Assembly: GCA_017979445.1 (NCBI GenBank)
Contig: CM030706.1
Location: forward strand, 26,018,281-26,082,280
Source: Akebia trifoliata
Taxonomy: Eukaryota > Streptophyta > Magnoliopsida > Ranunculales > Lardizabalaceae
DNA: 64,000 nt
Direction of reading: 5' to 3'
Part shown: one piece after another, positions 34,540 through 45,350 of the stretch
How positions within the stretch are numbered: the first letter of the stretch is position 1
Layout of the letters: each line of letters begins with the position of its first letter
Made by a program: the position numbers and the translations under genes
Notes under the pieces: generated by a model
What the model saw: only the letters and a program-made list of their open reading frames with translations
Databases searched by the model: none
What the model was told of the DNA's origin: nothing

Positions 34540-35705
34540 GTGTGCACTGTGTGAAACTGAGTAAAACCTGAGCATAAATTGAGCATAGTCTGAGTATAAA
34601 CTGAGCATAATTTGAATATAAACTGACCATAATTTGAATATAATATGAGCATAAACTGAGCATAATTCCGAGCAAACCCTCGGCGGCATCTGAGCATTGT
34701 TCCAAGAAAACCCTTGGCGGTAACTGAGCATAGTTCGGAGAAAACCCTCGGCGGTATCTGAGCATAGTTCCGAGAAAACCCTCGGCGGTAACTGAGCATA
34801 GTTCCGAGAACACCCTCGGCGGCTTCTGAGCATAGTTCCGAGAAAACCCTCGGCGGTATCTGAGCATAGTTCCGAGAAAACCCTCGGCGGTAACTGAGCA
34901 TAGTTCCGAGAAAACCCTCGGCGGTAACTGAGCATAGTTCCGAGAAAACCCTCGGCGGTATCTGAGCATAGTTCTGAGAAAACCCTCGGCGGTAACTGAG
35001 CATAGTTTCGAGAAAACCCTCGGCGGCATCTGAGCATAGTTCCTAGAAAACCCTCGGTGGTAACTGAGCATAGTTCCGAGAAAACCCTCGGCGGTAACTG
35101 AGCATAGTTCCGAGAAAACCCTCGGCGTATCTGAGCATAGTTCTGAGAAAACCCTCGGCGGTATCTGAGCAAAATCCAAGATAACCGTTGGCGGCAACTG
35201 AGCAAAATCCAAGATAACCCTTGGCGGCAACTGAGCAAAATCCAAGTTAACCCTTGACGGCAACTGAGCAAAATCCAAGATAACCCTTGGCAAAAACTGA
35301 GCAAAATCCATCCAAGATAACCCTTGGCGGCAACTGAGCAAAATCCAAGATAACCCTTGGCTGCAACTGAGCAAAATCCAAGATAACCCTTGGCAGAAAC
35401 TGAGCAAAATCCAAGATAATCCTTGGCGGCAACTGAGCAAAATCCAAGTTAACCCTTGGCGGAGACTAAGCAAAATCCAAGATAACCCTTGGCTGCAACT
35501 GAGCAAAATCCAAGATAACCCTTGGCGGAGATTGAGCAAAATCCGAGATAACCCTTGGCGGCAACTGAGCAAAATCCAAGATAACCCTTGGCGACAACTG
35601 AGCAAAATCCAAGATAACCCTTGGCGGGGACTGAGCAAAATCCGAGATAACCCTTGGCGGCAACTGAGTAGAATCCAAGTTAGCCCTTGGCGGCAACTAA
35701 GCAAA
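34540..35705. repeat. 3' UTR minisatellite of stem-loop units, two homogenised blocks
   Basis: Left of about 34660 the units are decayed (GAGCATAATTTGAATATAAACT type). From about 34660 to 35165 there are 34-bp units with CCGAG-AAAACC-CTCGG (for example 34872-34887). From about 35165 to 35705 there are 33-bp units with CCAAG-ATAACC-CTTGG (for example 35576-35591). Both arms of the stem change between blocks. The 34-bp period is not a multiple of three, which opens long ORFs in several frames; these are not genes. Confidence 0.9.
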
Positions 35706-36429
35706 ATTGGCGAAGGAATGAAGGACTTTTGAAAAAGAATGAATGAATTTAGAAAAGACTAATCAGAGTGAATTGGATAAATCTGGAAGATACTGAATCT
35801 GGAAGAGAAATGATTGATTCCAAGAATGATTGAATCTGGAAAAGAATCTGGAGAACGAAAGAATGCCATATCTCCTATGTGAGATCCAAAATGCTTTTAT
35901 TTGAACCTCAAGGATTTATCAAAAAGTTTTATGAATTTAAAACCTGAGTTTTTATTTCTTTTGAACCTCGGGAGTTTTTCGAAAAACTGTTATGAAGAGA
36001 GTAACCTTAAGTTTGGAGTTCTCTTCATCTTTTAGGATTAACATAGCTCAAAAACAAAATGCCCCTAGTTTAACAATGTACGTAGCATTGAACACATCAT
36101 TAAAAAATGCCCCTAGTATAAGGGGGAGAATTACATATTTAGAGGAAAAAGAAAAATGCCCCTTGTATGAAGGTTTGAAATATTTGATTACCACAAGCGC
36201 AATAAAGATCCAACTTTTAATTTTGATTAATTTTATTGAAGATTTTGAGTCAGGCTCAAGAAAATAAAATATTTCCTTTTGAGACTCATCATAGAATTCA
36301 CCCTCTCTCCATTGGTTCACTTGGGGAAGTAAGAATTTTCAGATCGATCATAGACAAGATACTTGTGGCTTCTGAATCTATGCCTGGTTTAAGCTGAGTA
36401 TTGAACTTGATGATTCGAACTTCTGATGT
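35706..36429 (-). other. Element A 3' UTR, between arrays
   Basis: Non-coding, purine-rich (GAATGATTGAATCTGGAAAAG repeats to 35860). Includes three short AATGCCCCTAGT/TTGTA-type repeats at 36058-36170. The same layout is at 49486-50329 in element D. Confidence 0.6.
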
Positions 36430-36720
36430 TTTAGCTCGGGCCGCCTTTTCAACTTCTCAACTCAACGGAGATTTTTTTTTATTTTTTTATAGCTCTAAGT
36501 TTTGCCTAGATCGCCTTTCCAGGTTTTTAATCTAGCGAGCTTGCTCTAGCTTTTGCCTAGATCGCCTTTTCAAGTTTTCGATCTAGCGAGCTTTTTCTTT
36601 TTTCTTGGCTCTGATTGTTGCCAAAGTTGTCCTTTCAGATTTTCAACTTTGCGAGCTTGCCTTAATTTTTACCTAAGTCTCCATTTTCGGGTTTTCAACT
36701 TAGCAGGCTTCATCATTTTT
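36430..36720. repeat. Tandem array of about 60-bp units with 8-bp covarying stems
   Basis: Four units. CTAGATCG (36557-36564) pairs with CGATCTAG (36579-36586). CAAAGTTG (36622-36629) pairs with CAACTTTG (36644-36651). The loop keeps a CCTTTTCAAGTTTT-like sequence. The homologous array in element D is at 50330-50590. Confidence 0.85.
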
Positions 36721-36989
36721 TTTTATCTTTTTCTTCTCCTCTGACCTTCTAGAATTACTGTCTGATCATGTTCTACTACCCTCCTTGACCTTTTCACATG
36801 GTACTTAGGAGGACTTTTATAGGTAGGCTTGGGACTAGGCTTAAAATGAAAGGGATTTTGAGGCTCAAAAACCCAAATGCCCCTTGTGTGGCATTTTTTA
36901 TTTTGCTTTGAATTTTCTTCCCCATTTTGAAGATATTTCTTTTTCTTTTCCTTTTAGATTTTTTCTTTATCGGAAAATCTATTTTTTTA

Positions 36990-37075
36990 TTTTGATGTGG
37001 TCGGGCCTGAAGTAACTTCTCAGGTTGCCTACGTACCCCAAATTTTTGAGATCAGACCAAAACGTAGTTCAAATC
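36990..37075 (-). other. Conserved post-integrase motif
   Basis: Plus strand GGCCTGAAGTAACTTCTCAGG, then GCCTACGTACCCC, then GATCAGACCAAAACGTAGTTC, with CTACGT/ACGTAG arms about 30 nt apart. Nearly the same in element D at 50830-50920, in the same position between integrase and 3' arrays. Confidence 0.7.
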
Positions 37076-37199
37076 TTCCCTCCCCTAGGTTAGGTGATCA
37101 GGCTAAGAAATAAAAGGCACAAATTTTTTTTTTTGAAAAGGCTGCAAAGGGCTGAGAAAGGAGATAATGAACTGGGTAGCAGGAAAATTTATTCGGCCA

Positions 37200-38000
37200 A
37201 AGATGACCTCCTTAAATGTAGTACCATTTGATCCGGTCAAGGTTGGTTGACTCTGGTAGTTCACTTCCATCATGATCTTGAAGTCTGACGACTTTTCCAG
37301 ACAGTATTTCCTTAATGAATGAATTTCTCCAATTGGGTTCAGACTTTCTCCTATAATCGAGGAGGAGTGTTCAATTTTTTTTGAAGTCTGATAGTTAAAT
37401 CCTTGACCTGTAAATGATGAGCTTTGACCTTTTTGTCAAATGCACGGGTGACTCTTCTTAGATAAGCTTGCACATGGTACAGGACTTTAACTCATTTTCT
37501 TCGATCAAGTTTAATTCTTCATACTGCTGACAAACCCAATCTGTTTCTAGCAAATGATTTTCCAACAAGACCCTAAGAGACGAAATTTCCATTTCAACTG
37601 GCAAGACTGCTTCCATGCCATATACTAAAGAGTAAGGAGTAGTTCCAGTAGAGGATCGAATTGAAGTTCGATATGTCCATAGCGTGAATGATAATTTTTC
37701 TGACCAATCTCGATGTGATTAACACATTTTCCTGATGATAGTCTTGAGACTCTTACTAACTGCTTCAACCGTTCCATTGATCTGAGGACGGTAGAGAGAT
37801 AATGTGATGTCGAATCTCAAACTTTGAACAGAGTGATAACCTAAGCTTTGATGTACGACCCATTATCAGAGATCAATACCGTTTCAACTGTTTCATTAAT
37901 CTGATAATGGTAATCTATTCTGGGAGCTCTACCATGTTGAGAAGTCTAGCACTGATATATTTTGTAAGTTCTTCTTTGATCGAATTTTATCAATTCAATA
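37200..38000 (-). pseudogene. pol: Remnant of integrase C-terminal region (element A)
   Basis: The minus strand near 37640-37560 reads TPYSLVYGMEAVLPVEMEIS, the typical end of the integrase core in plant gypsy elements, followed by a decayed HLQV.DL block near 37430. Frameshifts and stops throughout. The upstream half of integrase is absent. Confidence 0.8.
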
Positions 38001-38039
38001 TCTAATGTGTGTCAAACAACACACAAGTTTGCACCTAAC

Positions 38040-38332
38040 ATATCCTCATGGGCCCACGCGAACAAGTCTTTTGAAATTTCTGAGAAAATTCATTATCCCC
38101 TTGTGTTCCTCTAGGGATAAGTTAGTTCCAATCTGAATTTCTTGGGATTTATTTTTGTTCCGAGGTCACTGACCTTTGCTTCCTCGAGCAAGACATTTAT
38201 CTTCTCATTCAAGAGGGGGTTCCTTATTAGAGGAATTTCTCCTTGAAGCCGGTTATTAGTTAATTCGTTAATGCGCTCGCGGTATTCAAAAATTTTCTTT
38301 ATCCAATCAAATTTAGAAGAGGCGACAGACAC
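38040..38332 (-). pseudogene. pol: Remnant of the pre-RT linker (element A)
   Basis: KIFEYRERINELTNNRLQGE and VLLEEAKVSDLGTKINPKKF correspond to the linker before RT in element D (55748-55430), followed by a decayed LFAWAHEDM-like block at about 38070. RT does not follow: the sequence passes directly into the integrase remnant. The same linker starts at 63840 in element B. Confidence 0.75.
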
Positions 38333-39369
38333 CTCTATAAACTCGATAAATTAACTCGACTCAACAGGAAAAGAGTAGACTCAATTTAAAGAAGACATGA
38401 CCTTACTGAAAAAAGGGACTCAAGCTAACCCAAATGACTCATGAAAACACAAGACAACTACCCACACCGGGCTTGATTAGGACTGAGGACTGAGACATTG
38501 CTTACAACCGGCATGACTGAGGCACTGTGATCTTCAAAGAGCAACTGGGCGATGTTGAGAAATTTTGAGGTTATTTTTGACTGTTGACTTAATATTGACG
38601 TTTACTCTAACTGACCGGATTTACAACCCTAGCTAGACGATGGACGATTGAGCTTAGATATAATGATAACCTTTAAACCTCTTTGAAGGTGAATTTAACC
38701 AATTTCAGTGTCACCCCCTTCATAACATTTTAAATGAACCCTGAGATTTTATTGAATTTTGTGCACCAATCCATTAAATAATTTATCCATTCAATGATTA
38801 TTCCGAAGGAAAATAATTATGTTGCACTCTTGAAAAATATTGGAAAATAATGTTTTTATTTCACAAATCTGATTATTTTTTGCAACATTTTTTGGTAGTT
38901 TTCCAAGGTCCATAATAACTTTTCATGCAAAAATAGATCTTTTGCAAATTATTTTTCCTTCTTTTTCTTTTCTTTTGGAAAACATTTTCTTCTGGAAAAT
39001 ATTTTTTCTCTGAAAAATAGTTTTTTATTTGAAAAGTATCTTCTCTTGGAAAATATTTTTTGGAAAACGTTTTTCCTTAGAAAACATTTTTTTTAGAGAA
39101 TAACACTTTTTTTGGAAAATACTTCTTTTGGAAAATATTTTTTCTGGAAAATATTTTTCCTTCGTAAACTATTTTTCTTCTTTGAAAATTTGATTTCTAT
39201 TTCGATTTAAATGGCCCGGTCCATCAGGATTGTTGGATCGAGTTGGGCTGGGTCATTTGAAAGAGATGGATTTTTTATTGGGTCGGTGCACCCATTTTGA
39301 TTTTCAAAAATAACATTTTTTATCTTTGAGGACAATCATACACTCTGATCTCATCATTCACATAAATAC
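38333..39369 (-). other. Non-coding linker of element A, with GGAAAATATTTTTTC repeats
   Basis: Homologous to B 63295-63840 on the left part and to B 60600-60900 on the right part. The B sequence between these (ORF1) is missing here. At 38870-39180 there is a microsatellite-like tandem of palindromic GGAAAATATTTTTCC units, also present at 60735-60860 in B. Confidence 0.75.
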
Positions 39370-40088
39370 TGGGAAGGTTTCTAGACTCTAAGCTTACTAC
39401 GTGCAATGCATTTTTATCTGGCCACCCTTGCCCAAGCACACCTATATACCTTTTGATACGTGGTGACTTGGTTTGATATACCGTATAGGTGATAATCTAA
39501 AACCTCAATTCACTTCTCTGAAGTCAAAAACAGCCAGTTTGATCTCCAGTTGAGAGGTGGCGCACAATGCTGAGCAAGGGCCCACTTAAATACCTCTCAT
39601 CTAGAATAGACGTAGTCTATCCCCCTCGTACAGTAGGGTACAGCGGGGCAAGATCTTGCTTAGGCACCAGTTTTGACCAAGAAGTGCAATTGATATACTT
39701 AGACTATCTTTTATACCTACGGGTACGAGTCAAGAGTTGTAGCTTTCATAAATGGTTTGGCATCCCACGAGGGGACCGACCACGTACTAGTACTACGTTG
39801 GCAATCGGGACATGTGACTGTGTGGCTCACAATAGGTCAAAGGTTCAGGTCGCTCCAGCCTGGGTGCATCAATATATCTCTCAAAATCACCTGATCAGAC
39901 GGTATTGATGCCCCCAGTTTGATATACCCTAAGGTACCTGACTGGAGTTGTGGTTTTCATGAATGACGTCGCATCTCCGAAGAGACCGGGCCACGCACTA
40001 GTGCCACGTTGGCTATATGGGACGTGTAAGTGAGTAAAGCAGTAAACGTGCATGTGGTGTGTGCAAAACAGGGTGAGGTGTGCCCGGG
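39370..40088 (-). other. Element A leader: module b (39540-39700) and a two-unit hairpin duplication
   Basis: Reverse complement of B 59750-60480. Contains TAGACTACGTCTATTCTAGA (module b) and two divergent copies of a block with CACTAGTG or GTACTAGTAC palindromes. An ORF here is spurious. The chromovirus is inserted at 40088, with CCGGG at 40084-40088 as target duplication. Confidence 0.8.
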
Positions 40089-40673
40089 TGTAACGGCCAC
40101 ATCATCTGTCACCTAGAGTTAGGTGTAAGCTCGCCCCGGAGCTACCCGGGAGCACTCATGTAACAGTATGTAAGGCTCGTTATGAAGCCATGTCAGCCCC
40201 CGTACCAGGGCATATCTGTTAGCTTAGGGTACGTGTCAGCCCCGTGCCAGGGCACACTTGTTAGCTTAGTGGCATTTTCGTAATAAGGGAGTATGACCGG
40301 CCTCTACTTTTGATGTTTCCTTCTAGAAACCTAGTAAAGACTTAGCATACACTTTGTAGGAAGGGTGTCAGTGCTGTCCCAATCCCCGGCCTACACCCAT
40401 GTTGTTGAAGCCCTTGAAGCCCAGCTCCGTGGAGGTCCCGCGTGTCATAGGATCATCAATTGCTTGTAACGCATCTATTTGCTTTTATATCGCGTTGCAC
40501 ACCGTGTAATCAATATTATATCAACAAAGTTGCCTTCGGGCTTTATCTCGTGTTGCCTCGTTTACTTGTTTGCTAGCTACGTGTGTGTGGTGTACGATCA
40601 TTTTACAGGCTTGCAAGTGGATTTGACCCCCTTGCGCCGCACGACCCCGCTTCGAAAGAATAGGGCCGTGACA
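40089..40673 (+). mobile_element. 5' LTR of the chromovirus (585 bp)
   Basis: TGTAACGGCCACATC to GGGCCGTGACA. The termini form a short inverted repeat TGTAACGGCC/GGGCCGTGACA. CTTTTATAT at about 40492 is a candidate TATA box. It lacks the stem-loop shared by the Tat-type LTRs. Confidence 0.92.
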
Positions 40674-40675
40674 GT

Positions 40676-40687
40676 TGGTATCAGAGC
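40676..40687 (+). other. Primer-binding site (tRNA-iMet type)
   Basis: TGGTATCAGAGC two bases after the LTR, the classic initiator-Met primer site of plant LTR elements, unlike the Arg sites elsewhere in the window. Confidence 0.92.
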
Positions 40688-40758
40688 AGCAGTTGTTTGA
40701 GCACAGTTGGTATTCCCCCTAGCTATTCCCCGGAGATCCCATTCAGTTCACGCGAACA

Positions 40759-41620
40759 ATGGCAAGAGGAACTACTAGTACCGCGGACCAACCCGCTCCA
40801 AACATACCACCACCACGTACAAACAAGGAACGCATCGAGGTATTGGAGGAAAGGATAGGTATGCTATCCGGTATTGTTGATGGTATTGCGCATTTAGATG
40901 ATCGCCAGAGCACGCTGGAGGAAGGATCCGAGACATTCAGAGCTAGAGTAACAGCCCTCGAGGAAGATACCCGAGACAGTCTAGCCGTCTTACAGGAACA
41001 GGTTACAGAGCTCACTACAAAAGTAGGTCTCCTAGTTCGCGCCGTCGGTAACGAACGGCCTACCAATGGTGAAGCTTCTCCCTCCATTGCTTGCGAGTCG
41101 AGTACGAGCCACGTACCTTCGATGGTGTTCGCGATGCGAAAGAGCTCAAGAATTTCCTGTTCGACATGGAGCAGTACTTCCGTGCAGCTCGTCCGGATTC
41201 CGAAGAGGTAAAAGTAACAACTGCTTCTATGTATCTTGCAGGTGACGCCAAGCTATGGTGGCGGACAAAGTACACACCGAGATGGAAAGTGGCCAATGTT
41301 CCATCGATACATGGGAGGACCTCAAGAAAGAATTGAAGCACCAGTTCTTACCCGAGAACGTGGAGTTCATTGCCCGCAGAAAGTTGAGGCAACTCCAACA
41401 TACAGGTACAGTTCACGAGTACGTCAAGCAGTTTTCCGCCTTGATGCTTGATATCCGTGATATGTCAGAGAAAGACAAGCTGTTCTCATTCCAAGAAGGA
41501 CTCAAGCCTTGGGTTCAGACAGAACTTCAACGGCAACGTGTGGAAGATCTCGCGTCTGCAATTGCAGCAGCCGAGCGGTTGACTGATTATACTCCCGCGG
41601 GAGGGAGCCAACAGTATGTA
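40759..41620 (+). pseudogene. gag: Chromovirus Gag, N-terminal and core part, with two frameshifts
   Basis: It starts at ATG 40759 (MARGTTSTADQ) and has a coiled-coil segment (IEVLEERIGMLSGIVDGI, VTALEEDTRDSLAVLQEQV). The reading frame shifts at about 41085, where EPRTFDGVRDAKELKNFLFD and AGDAKLWWRTKY continue the Gag core, and again at about 41268 (TACACACCGAG, apparent 2-bp gain), where TWEDLKKELKHQF continues. Since the LTRs are nearly identical, these shifts were probably already present in the transposed copy, in line with a non-autonomous element. The alternative is that both arose after insertion. Confidence 0.85.
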
Positions 41621-43387
41621 CATCCTCAATCGAAGGGTTACTACCAGCAACCTGAGTACACAAAGAAGTCTTCGAATGGCAAGAATGGAAGGCACAGAAA
41701 GAGTTCCAGTCCGGGATCATCACGGAACTCCTCGCCTTCACAGAGCAGAAGTACCTCGCCAGTCAAGCGTCGTCACAAGCATGGATGTGTTTTGTGTGGT
41801 GGGCCTCACAAGACAGTCAAGTGCCCACAGCGAGCCAAACTGACTGCACTATTAGCTTCCCAGAGTGACCCTAGTCACGAGAGTACGAGTGGGCGAGATT
41901 ATGAAGATTCTCCTCACATGGGAGCCTTGCATCTTTTGAATGCAATGAAGCAGACATCTGAGACTCAGAATAGCCGGAAACGGAAGGGTCTAATGTATGT
42001 CGATATTGAAGTTGGTGGGAAGACCACCCTGGCAATGGTTGATACAGGAGCTACTCACAGCTTTATTACCCCTGCAGAGGCGAAGCGTCTCAATGTCCGT
42101 CTCGATAAGGGTTCAAGCCGTATGAAAGCTGTAAACTCCCAAGCCACTCCTATCCAAGGTTCGGCCAAGTCAGTGTCCGTCAAGATAGGTACATGGAAGG
42201 GTAAGCTTGATTTACTCGCAGTTCCGCTCGATGAGTTCAGAGTTGTCATTGGGATGGATTTCATGCGACAGAACAGGGTTGTACCAATGCCATTCGCCAA
42301 CACCTTGGGCATGCTAGGTGAATGTCCAAGCTTTGTTCCCGTCTCCACTGGCAAGGAAGGGGGAAATTTGATTTCAACCATTCAGGTAAAGAAAGGGTTG
42401 AAGAAAGGTAAGCAACCGTACATTGCTTCCTTGAGAGTTGAAGCCGAAGAAAAGGACCATAGTTCAACTCCCACACAAGCCACACAGGTTTTAGCAGAAG
42501 TTGATGATGAGATAGCGAATTTGCTTCCGAAGACACTACAGCCACATAGGTCGAATGATCATCAGAATGAATTGCTACCTGTTGCCACACCTCTTATAGA
42601 GAGGCCTTACAGGATGAATCATCCAAGACTAGCTGAGTTGAGCAAGCAGCAGTATGGGTCTTCGAGACGTATCGATTATCGAGCAGTGAAGAAGATCACC
42701 ATCAAGAACAAGTATCCTATCCAGCAGAGTGCCGACTTGTTTGATAAGCTTGGGACAGCCAAGTATTTTTCAGAGTTAGGTCAGAGATCAGGTTACTGTA
42801 AGATTCAAGTTGCAGAAGAAGCCCCTCAGCCACTTAGTCAGAGTGTCAGCAAGAATTGTGATGTACCTCAGAGTGTTGTCAGCGTCAGAGATTCAAGAGT
42901 CACAGGGAAGTTATGGAACGGACCATGCAGACTACTTAGATTCCAGCTTGATTTTTCGAGCAGTGTACATCATCAATCAGTTTGGCCAACGGAGAGATTC
43001 AGTTCTGCGTTGGAGTATTTTAGGCATCTTGCCAATGCCGATCATCCGAATTGGGCGAATTTGTTCAATTCCACCACTCAGAAGAACTCTTCCTCCAACA
43101 AGAGTACTTTTGAACTTATATCAGGCCAACAGTGTTTAACTTCTCACACTATTGTTTCAGGCTACAGGAGACACAGTCCAAGGACGTACAGGTTTGCTAA
43201 ACTCTGGTTACCGTACAGGTTACACAGCATCTACTCTGTCATCCATGCAAGAAGTCTCAAGCCGTACCAAGCAGATCAAGGAGATCCCGCGCGCAGCATT
43301 CCAACACGTACCACTTCTCATTCAGCTTTTCAGCCAGAGCGTGTTGTCGACAAAGTTCTCGAAGACGTCATCTCAGCAGCAGTTCCA

Positions 43388-43557
43388 TCCAGCAACAGCA
43401 GCAGCAGCACGTGGAGTACTTCGTCACACAGGACATGCCAGAATTTGAAGCTACACAGGAGAGTGCAGAGAACCTACAACCTTTCAAGCAGCAGATTGAA
43501 GAGTTTGCCAGGTCAATGCGACGAGGACGTCTGCAGAATAGGTGGGGGAGACTGTAA
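43388..43557 (+). pseudogene. Chromodomain-like C-terminus of the collapsed pol
   Basis: In the frame of CAG CAC GTG GAG TAC at about 43406, EYFVTQDMPEFEATQESAEN and PFKQQIEEFARS resemble the chromovirus chromodomain tail (EYLV.W...PE.EATWE.AE). The usual Trp is Gln here. The frame ends at the TAA within the first bases of the 3' LTR. This places the element among chromoviruses. Confidence 0.7.
43540..43552 (+). other. Polypurine tract of the chromovirus
   Basis: AGGTGGGGGAGAC directly before the 3' LTR. Confidence 0.85.
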
Positions 43558-44134
43558 CGGCCACATCATCTGTCACCTAGAGTTAGGTGTAAGCTCGCCC
43601 CGGAGCTACCCGGGAGCACTCATGTAACAGTATGTAAGGCTCGTTATGAAGCCATGTCAGCCCCCGTACCAGGGCATATCTGTTAGCTTAGGGTACGTGT
43701 CAGCCCCGTGCCAGGGCCACTTGTTAGCTTAGTGGCATTTTCGTAATAAGGGAGTATGACCGGCCTCTACTTTTGATGTTTCCTTCTGGAAACCTAGTAA
43801 AGACTTAGCATACACTTTGTAGGAAGGGTGTCAGTGCTGTCCCAATCCCCGGCCTACACCCACGTTGTTGAAGCCCTTGAAGCCCAGCTCCGTGGAGGTC
43901 CCGCGTGTCATAGGATCATCAATTGCTTGTAACGCATCTATTTGCTTTTATATCGCGTTGCACCGTGTAATCAATATTATATCAACAAAGTTGCCTTCGG
44001 GCTTTATCTCGTGTTGCCTCGTTTACTTGTTTGCTAGCTACGTGTGTGTGGTGTACGATCATTTTACAGGCTTGCAAGTGGATTTGACTCCCTTGCGCCG
44101 CACGACCCCGCTTCGAAAGAATAGGGCCGTGACA
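43553..44134 (+). mobile_element. 3' LTR of the chromovirus (582 bp)
   Basis: Same as 40089-40673 apart from three transitions and 1-bp and 2-bp deletions. Ends GGGCCGTGACA, then CCGGG. Confidence 0.92.
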
Positions 44135-44139
44135 CCGGG

Positions 44140-45331
44140 GCCTTTTTCAAACACGTGGGCCCATGGGCCAGATTATGTCATCACATATGGATATCCAATG
44201 AATATTGATCAAGAAAATAATCCCAACCCATCACATCGAAATTAAGATGAAATCAAACACATCACAAATATATCTGTCAAGATCATGGCAAATCAATTAA
44301 TGAGCATGGCATATAATAATTGATCAAACAAACATTGCAATAGGCATAATTTTTATGATTTTTAAGGTCCAATCAATGATCACTTTTGGGTGATCCAAAA
44401 TAAATCGAGATTCCAATAGGTGTTACATTGATGATAGAATGACAATGGTTGAGATGAGCTCACTCTCAAGAACATTAATTGTGCCAACATTAGATAAATT
44501 CAGATTTTCTGTGAATTAGGAAAATACAATCTGAACTTGCATCGATGATATCTAAGGCTCCCGATAACGAAATCGAGCGAACTCAAGTTCTAAATTAATC
44601 TACTCGATGAGATCTACATTTTATTAATAGGTGTCCAGACTTAGTTCTCACCAGAATGTTCTGTAAAAACGTTTTAACGTTGCTGTCCCAACTTTCATTC
44701 AGAAATAATTCCAGATTTATAGATTGAACTTGCATCGATGATATCTAAGGATTCCGATAACGAAATTGAGTGAACTCAGATTCTAAATTAATCTACTCGA
44801 CGAGATCTATGTTTTATTAAAAGGCTCCCAGACTTAATTCTCACTAGAATGTTCTATAAAAAAATTTTAACGTTGCTATCCCAACTTTCATTCAGAAATA
44901 ATTCCAGATTTACAGATTGAACTTGCATCGATGATATCTAAGGCTTCCGATAACGAAATTGAGTGAACTCAAATTCTAAATTAATCTACTCGACGATATC
45001 TATGTTTTATTAAAGGCTCTCAGACTTAATTCTTAATAGAATATTCTCTAAAAATGTTTTAATATTTCTGTCCAACCTTCATCATTCCACCATTTTCGTA
45101 GGTCAATTTAAATCTTTCATTATTTAGGGGTCATCAAAAAGTGATCCTTAATTGGAGAAAGAAAAAAATAATAATAATAATAATGCAATACCCAAAATCA
45201 TCTACAATCAAGATAAAAAATAAATAAACAGAAAAAATAAATAAAATAAATCCAACTAAATAATAAAAAAAAACTAGGTCATCTTGACAATGCTCCCATA
45301 CATGGGGTTTTTCAAGTTTGATCCTCAATAG
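44140..45331 (-). other. Element A leader, PBS-proximal, with a 193-bp tandem repeat
   Basis: Non-coding. GAACTTGCATCGATGATATC recurs at 44533, 44726 and 44919, an exact 193-bp period in three copies up to about 45080. Each unit contains the palindrome CATCGATG. This repeat is not seen in the element B leader. An A/T-rich stretch (ATAATAATAA, AAATAAATA) follows to 45260. Confidence 0.8.
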
Positions 45332-45349
45332 TCCCCAGTGGAGTCGCCA
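45332..45349 (-). other. Primer-binding site (tRNA-Arg type) of element A
   Basis: Minus strand TGGCGACTCCACTGGGGA one base after the LTR end; identical to the element B site. Confidence 0.9.
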
Positions 45350-45350
45350 C

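Larger units (their letters stand above)
41255..43627 (+). pseudogene. Gag C-terminus, protease and collapsed pol in one long open frame
   Basis: The frame stays open for 790 codons. It has the Gag end (about 41290-41600), a Ser/Arg-rich basic segment, a zinc knuckle C-VL-C-GGP-H-KTVK-C at 41786-41824, and an aspartic protease with DTGATHSF at 42041. Then only scraps of pol follow: PYRMNHPRLAEL and DYRAVKKITIKNKYPI (RT start, with several hundred bp missing between and after), later FELISGQQCLTSHT and SVIHARSLKPYQ (integrase end). Beyond about 43380 this frame no longer matches the family, while another frame does (see 43388-43557). A Gag-protease product is plausible; an active polymerase is not. 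Confidence 0.85.
40089..44134 (+). mobile_element. Young, deletion-derived chromovirus (Ty3/gypsy), 4,046 bp
   Basis: LTRs 40089-40673 and 43553-44134, PBS matching tRNA-iMet at 40676, polypurine tract at 43540, target duplications CCGGG at 40084-40088 and 44135-44139. Inside are Gag, a zinc knuckle, protease and short leftovers of RT, integrase and a chromodomain-like tail. Most of RT, both catalytic RNase H motifs and the integrase core are missing, so it must have moved using proteins from other copies. The LTRs differ by three transitions and two indels (1 bp and 2 bp), which indicates recent insertion. Confidence 0.93.

Noticed and set aside
34371..35704. Long overlapping minus-strand ORFs up to 395 codons with regular peptide repeats
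   Set aside because: They are the 33/34-bp minisatellite read in several frames. The period is not a multiple of three, all frames stay open, and no start context or conserved domain is present.
39567..39908. ORF of 113 codons in element A leader, with a mirror ORF at 59927-60268 in B
   Set aside because: The similarity is explained by the shared non-coding leader (module b and the hairpin duplication). The frame overlaps palindromes and has no recognised domain.
41255..43627. The 790-codon ORF as an intact Gag-Pol
   Set aside because: The catalytic parts of RT, RNase H and integrase are missing, and the last 80 codons or so are in the wrong frame compared with the chromodomain-like tail.
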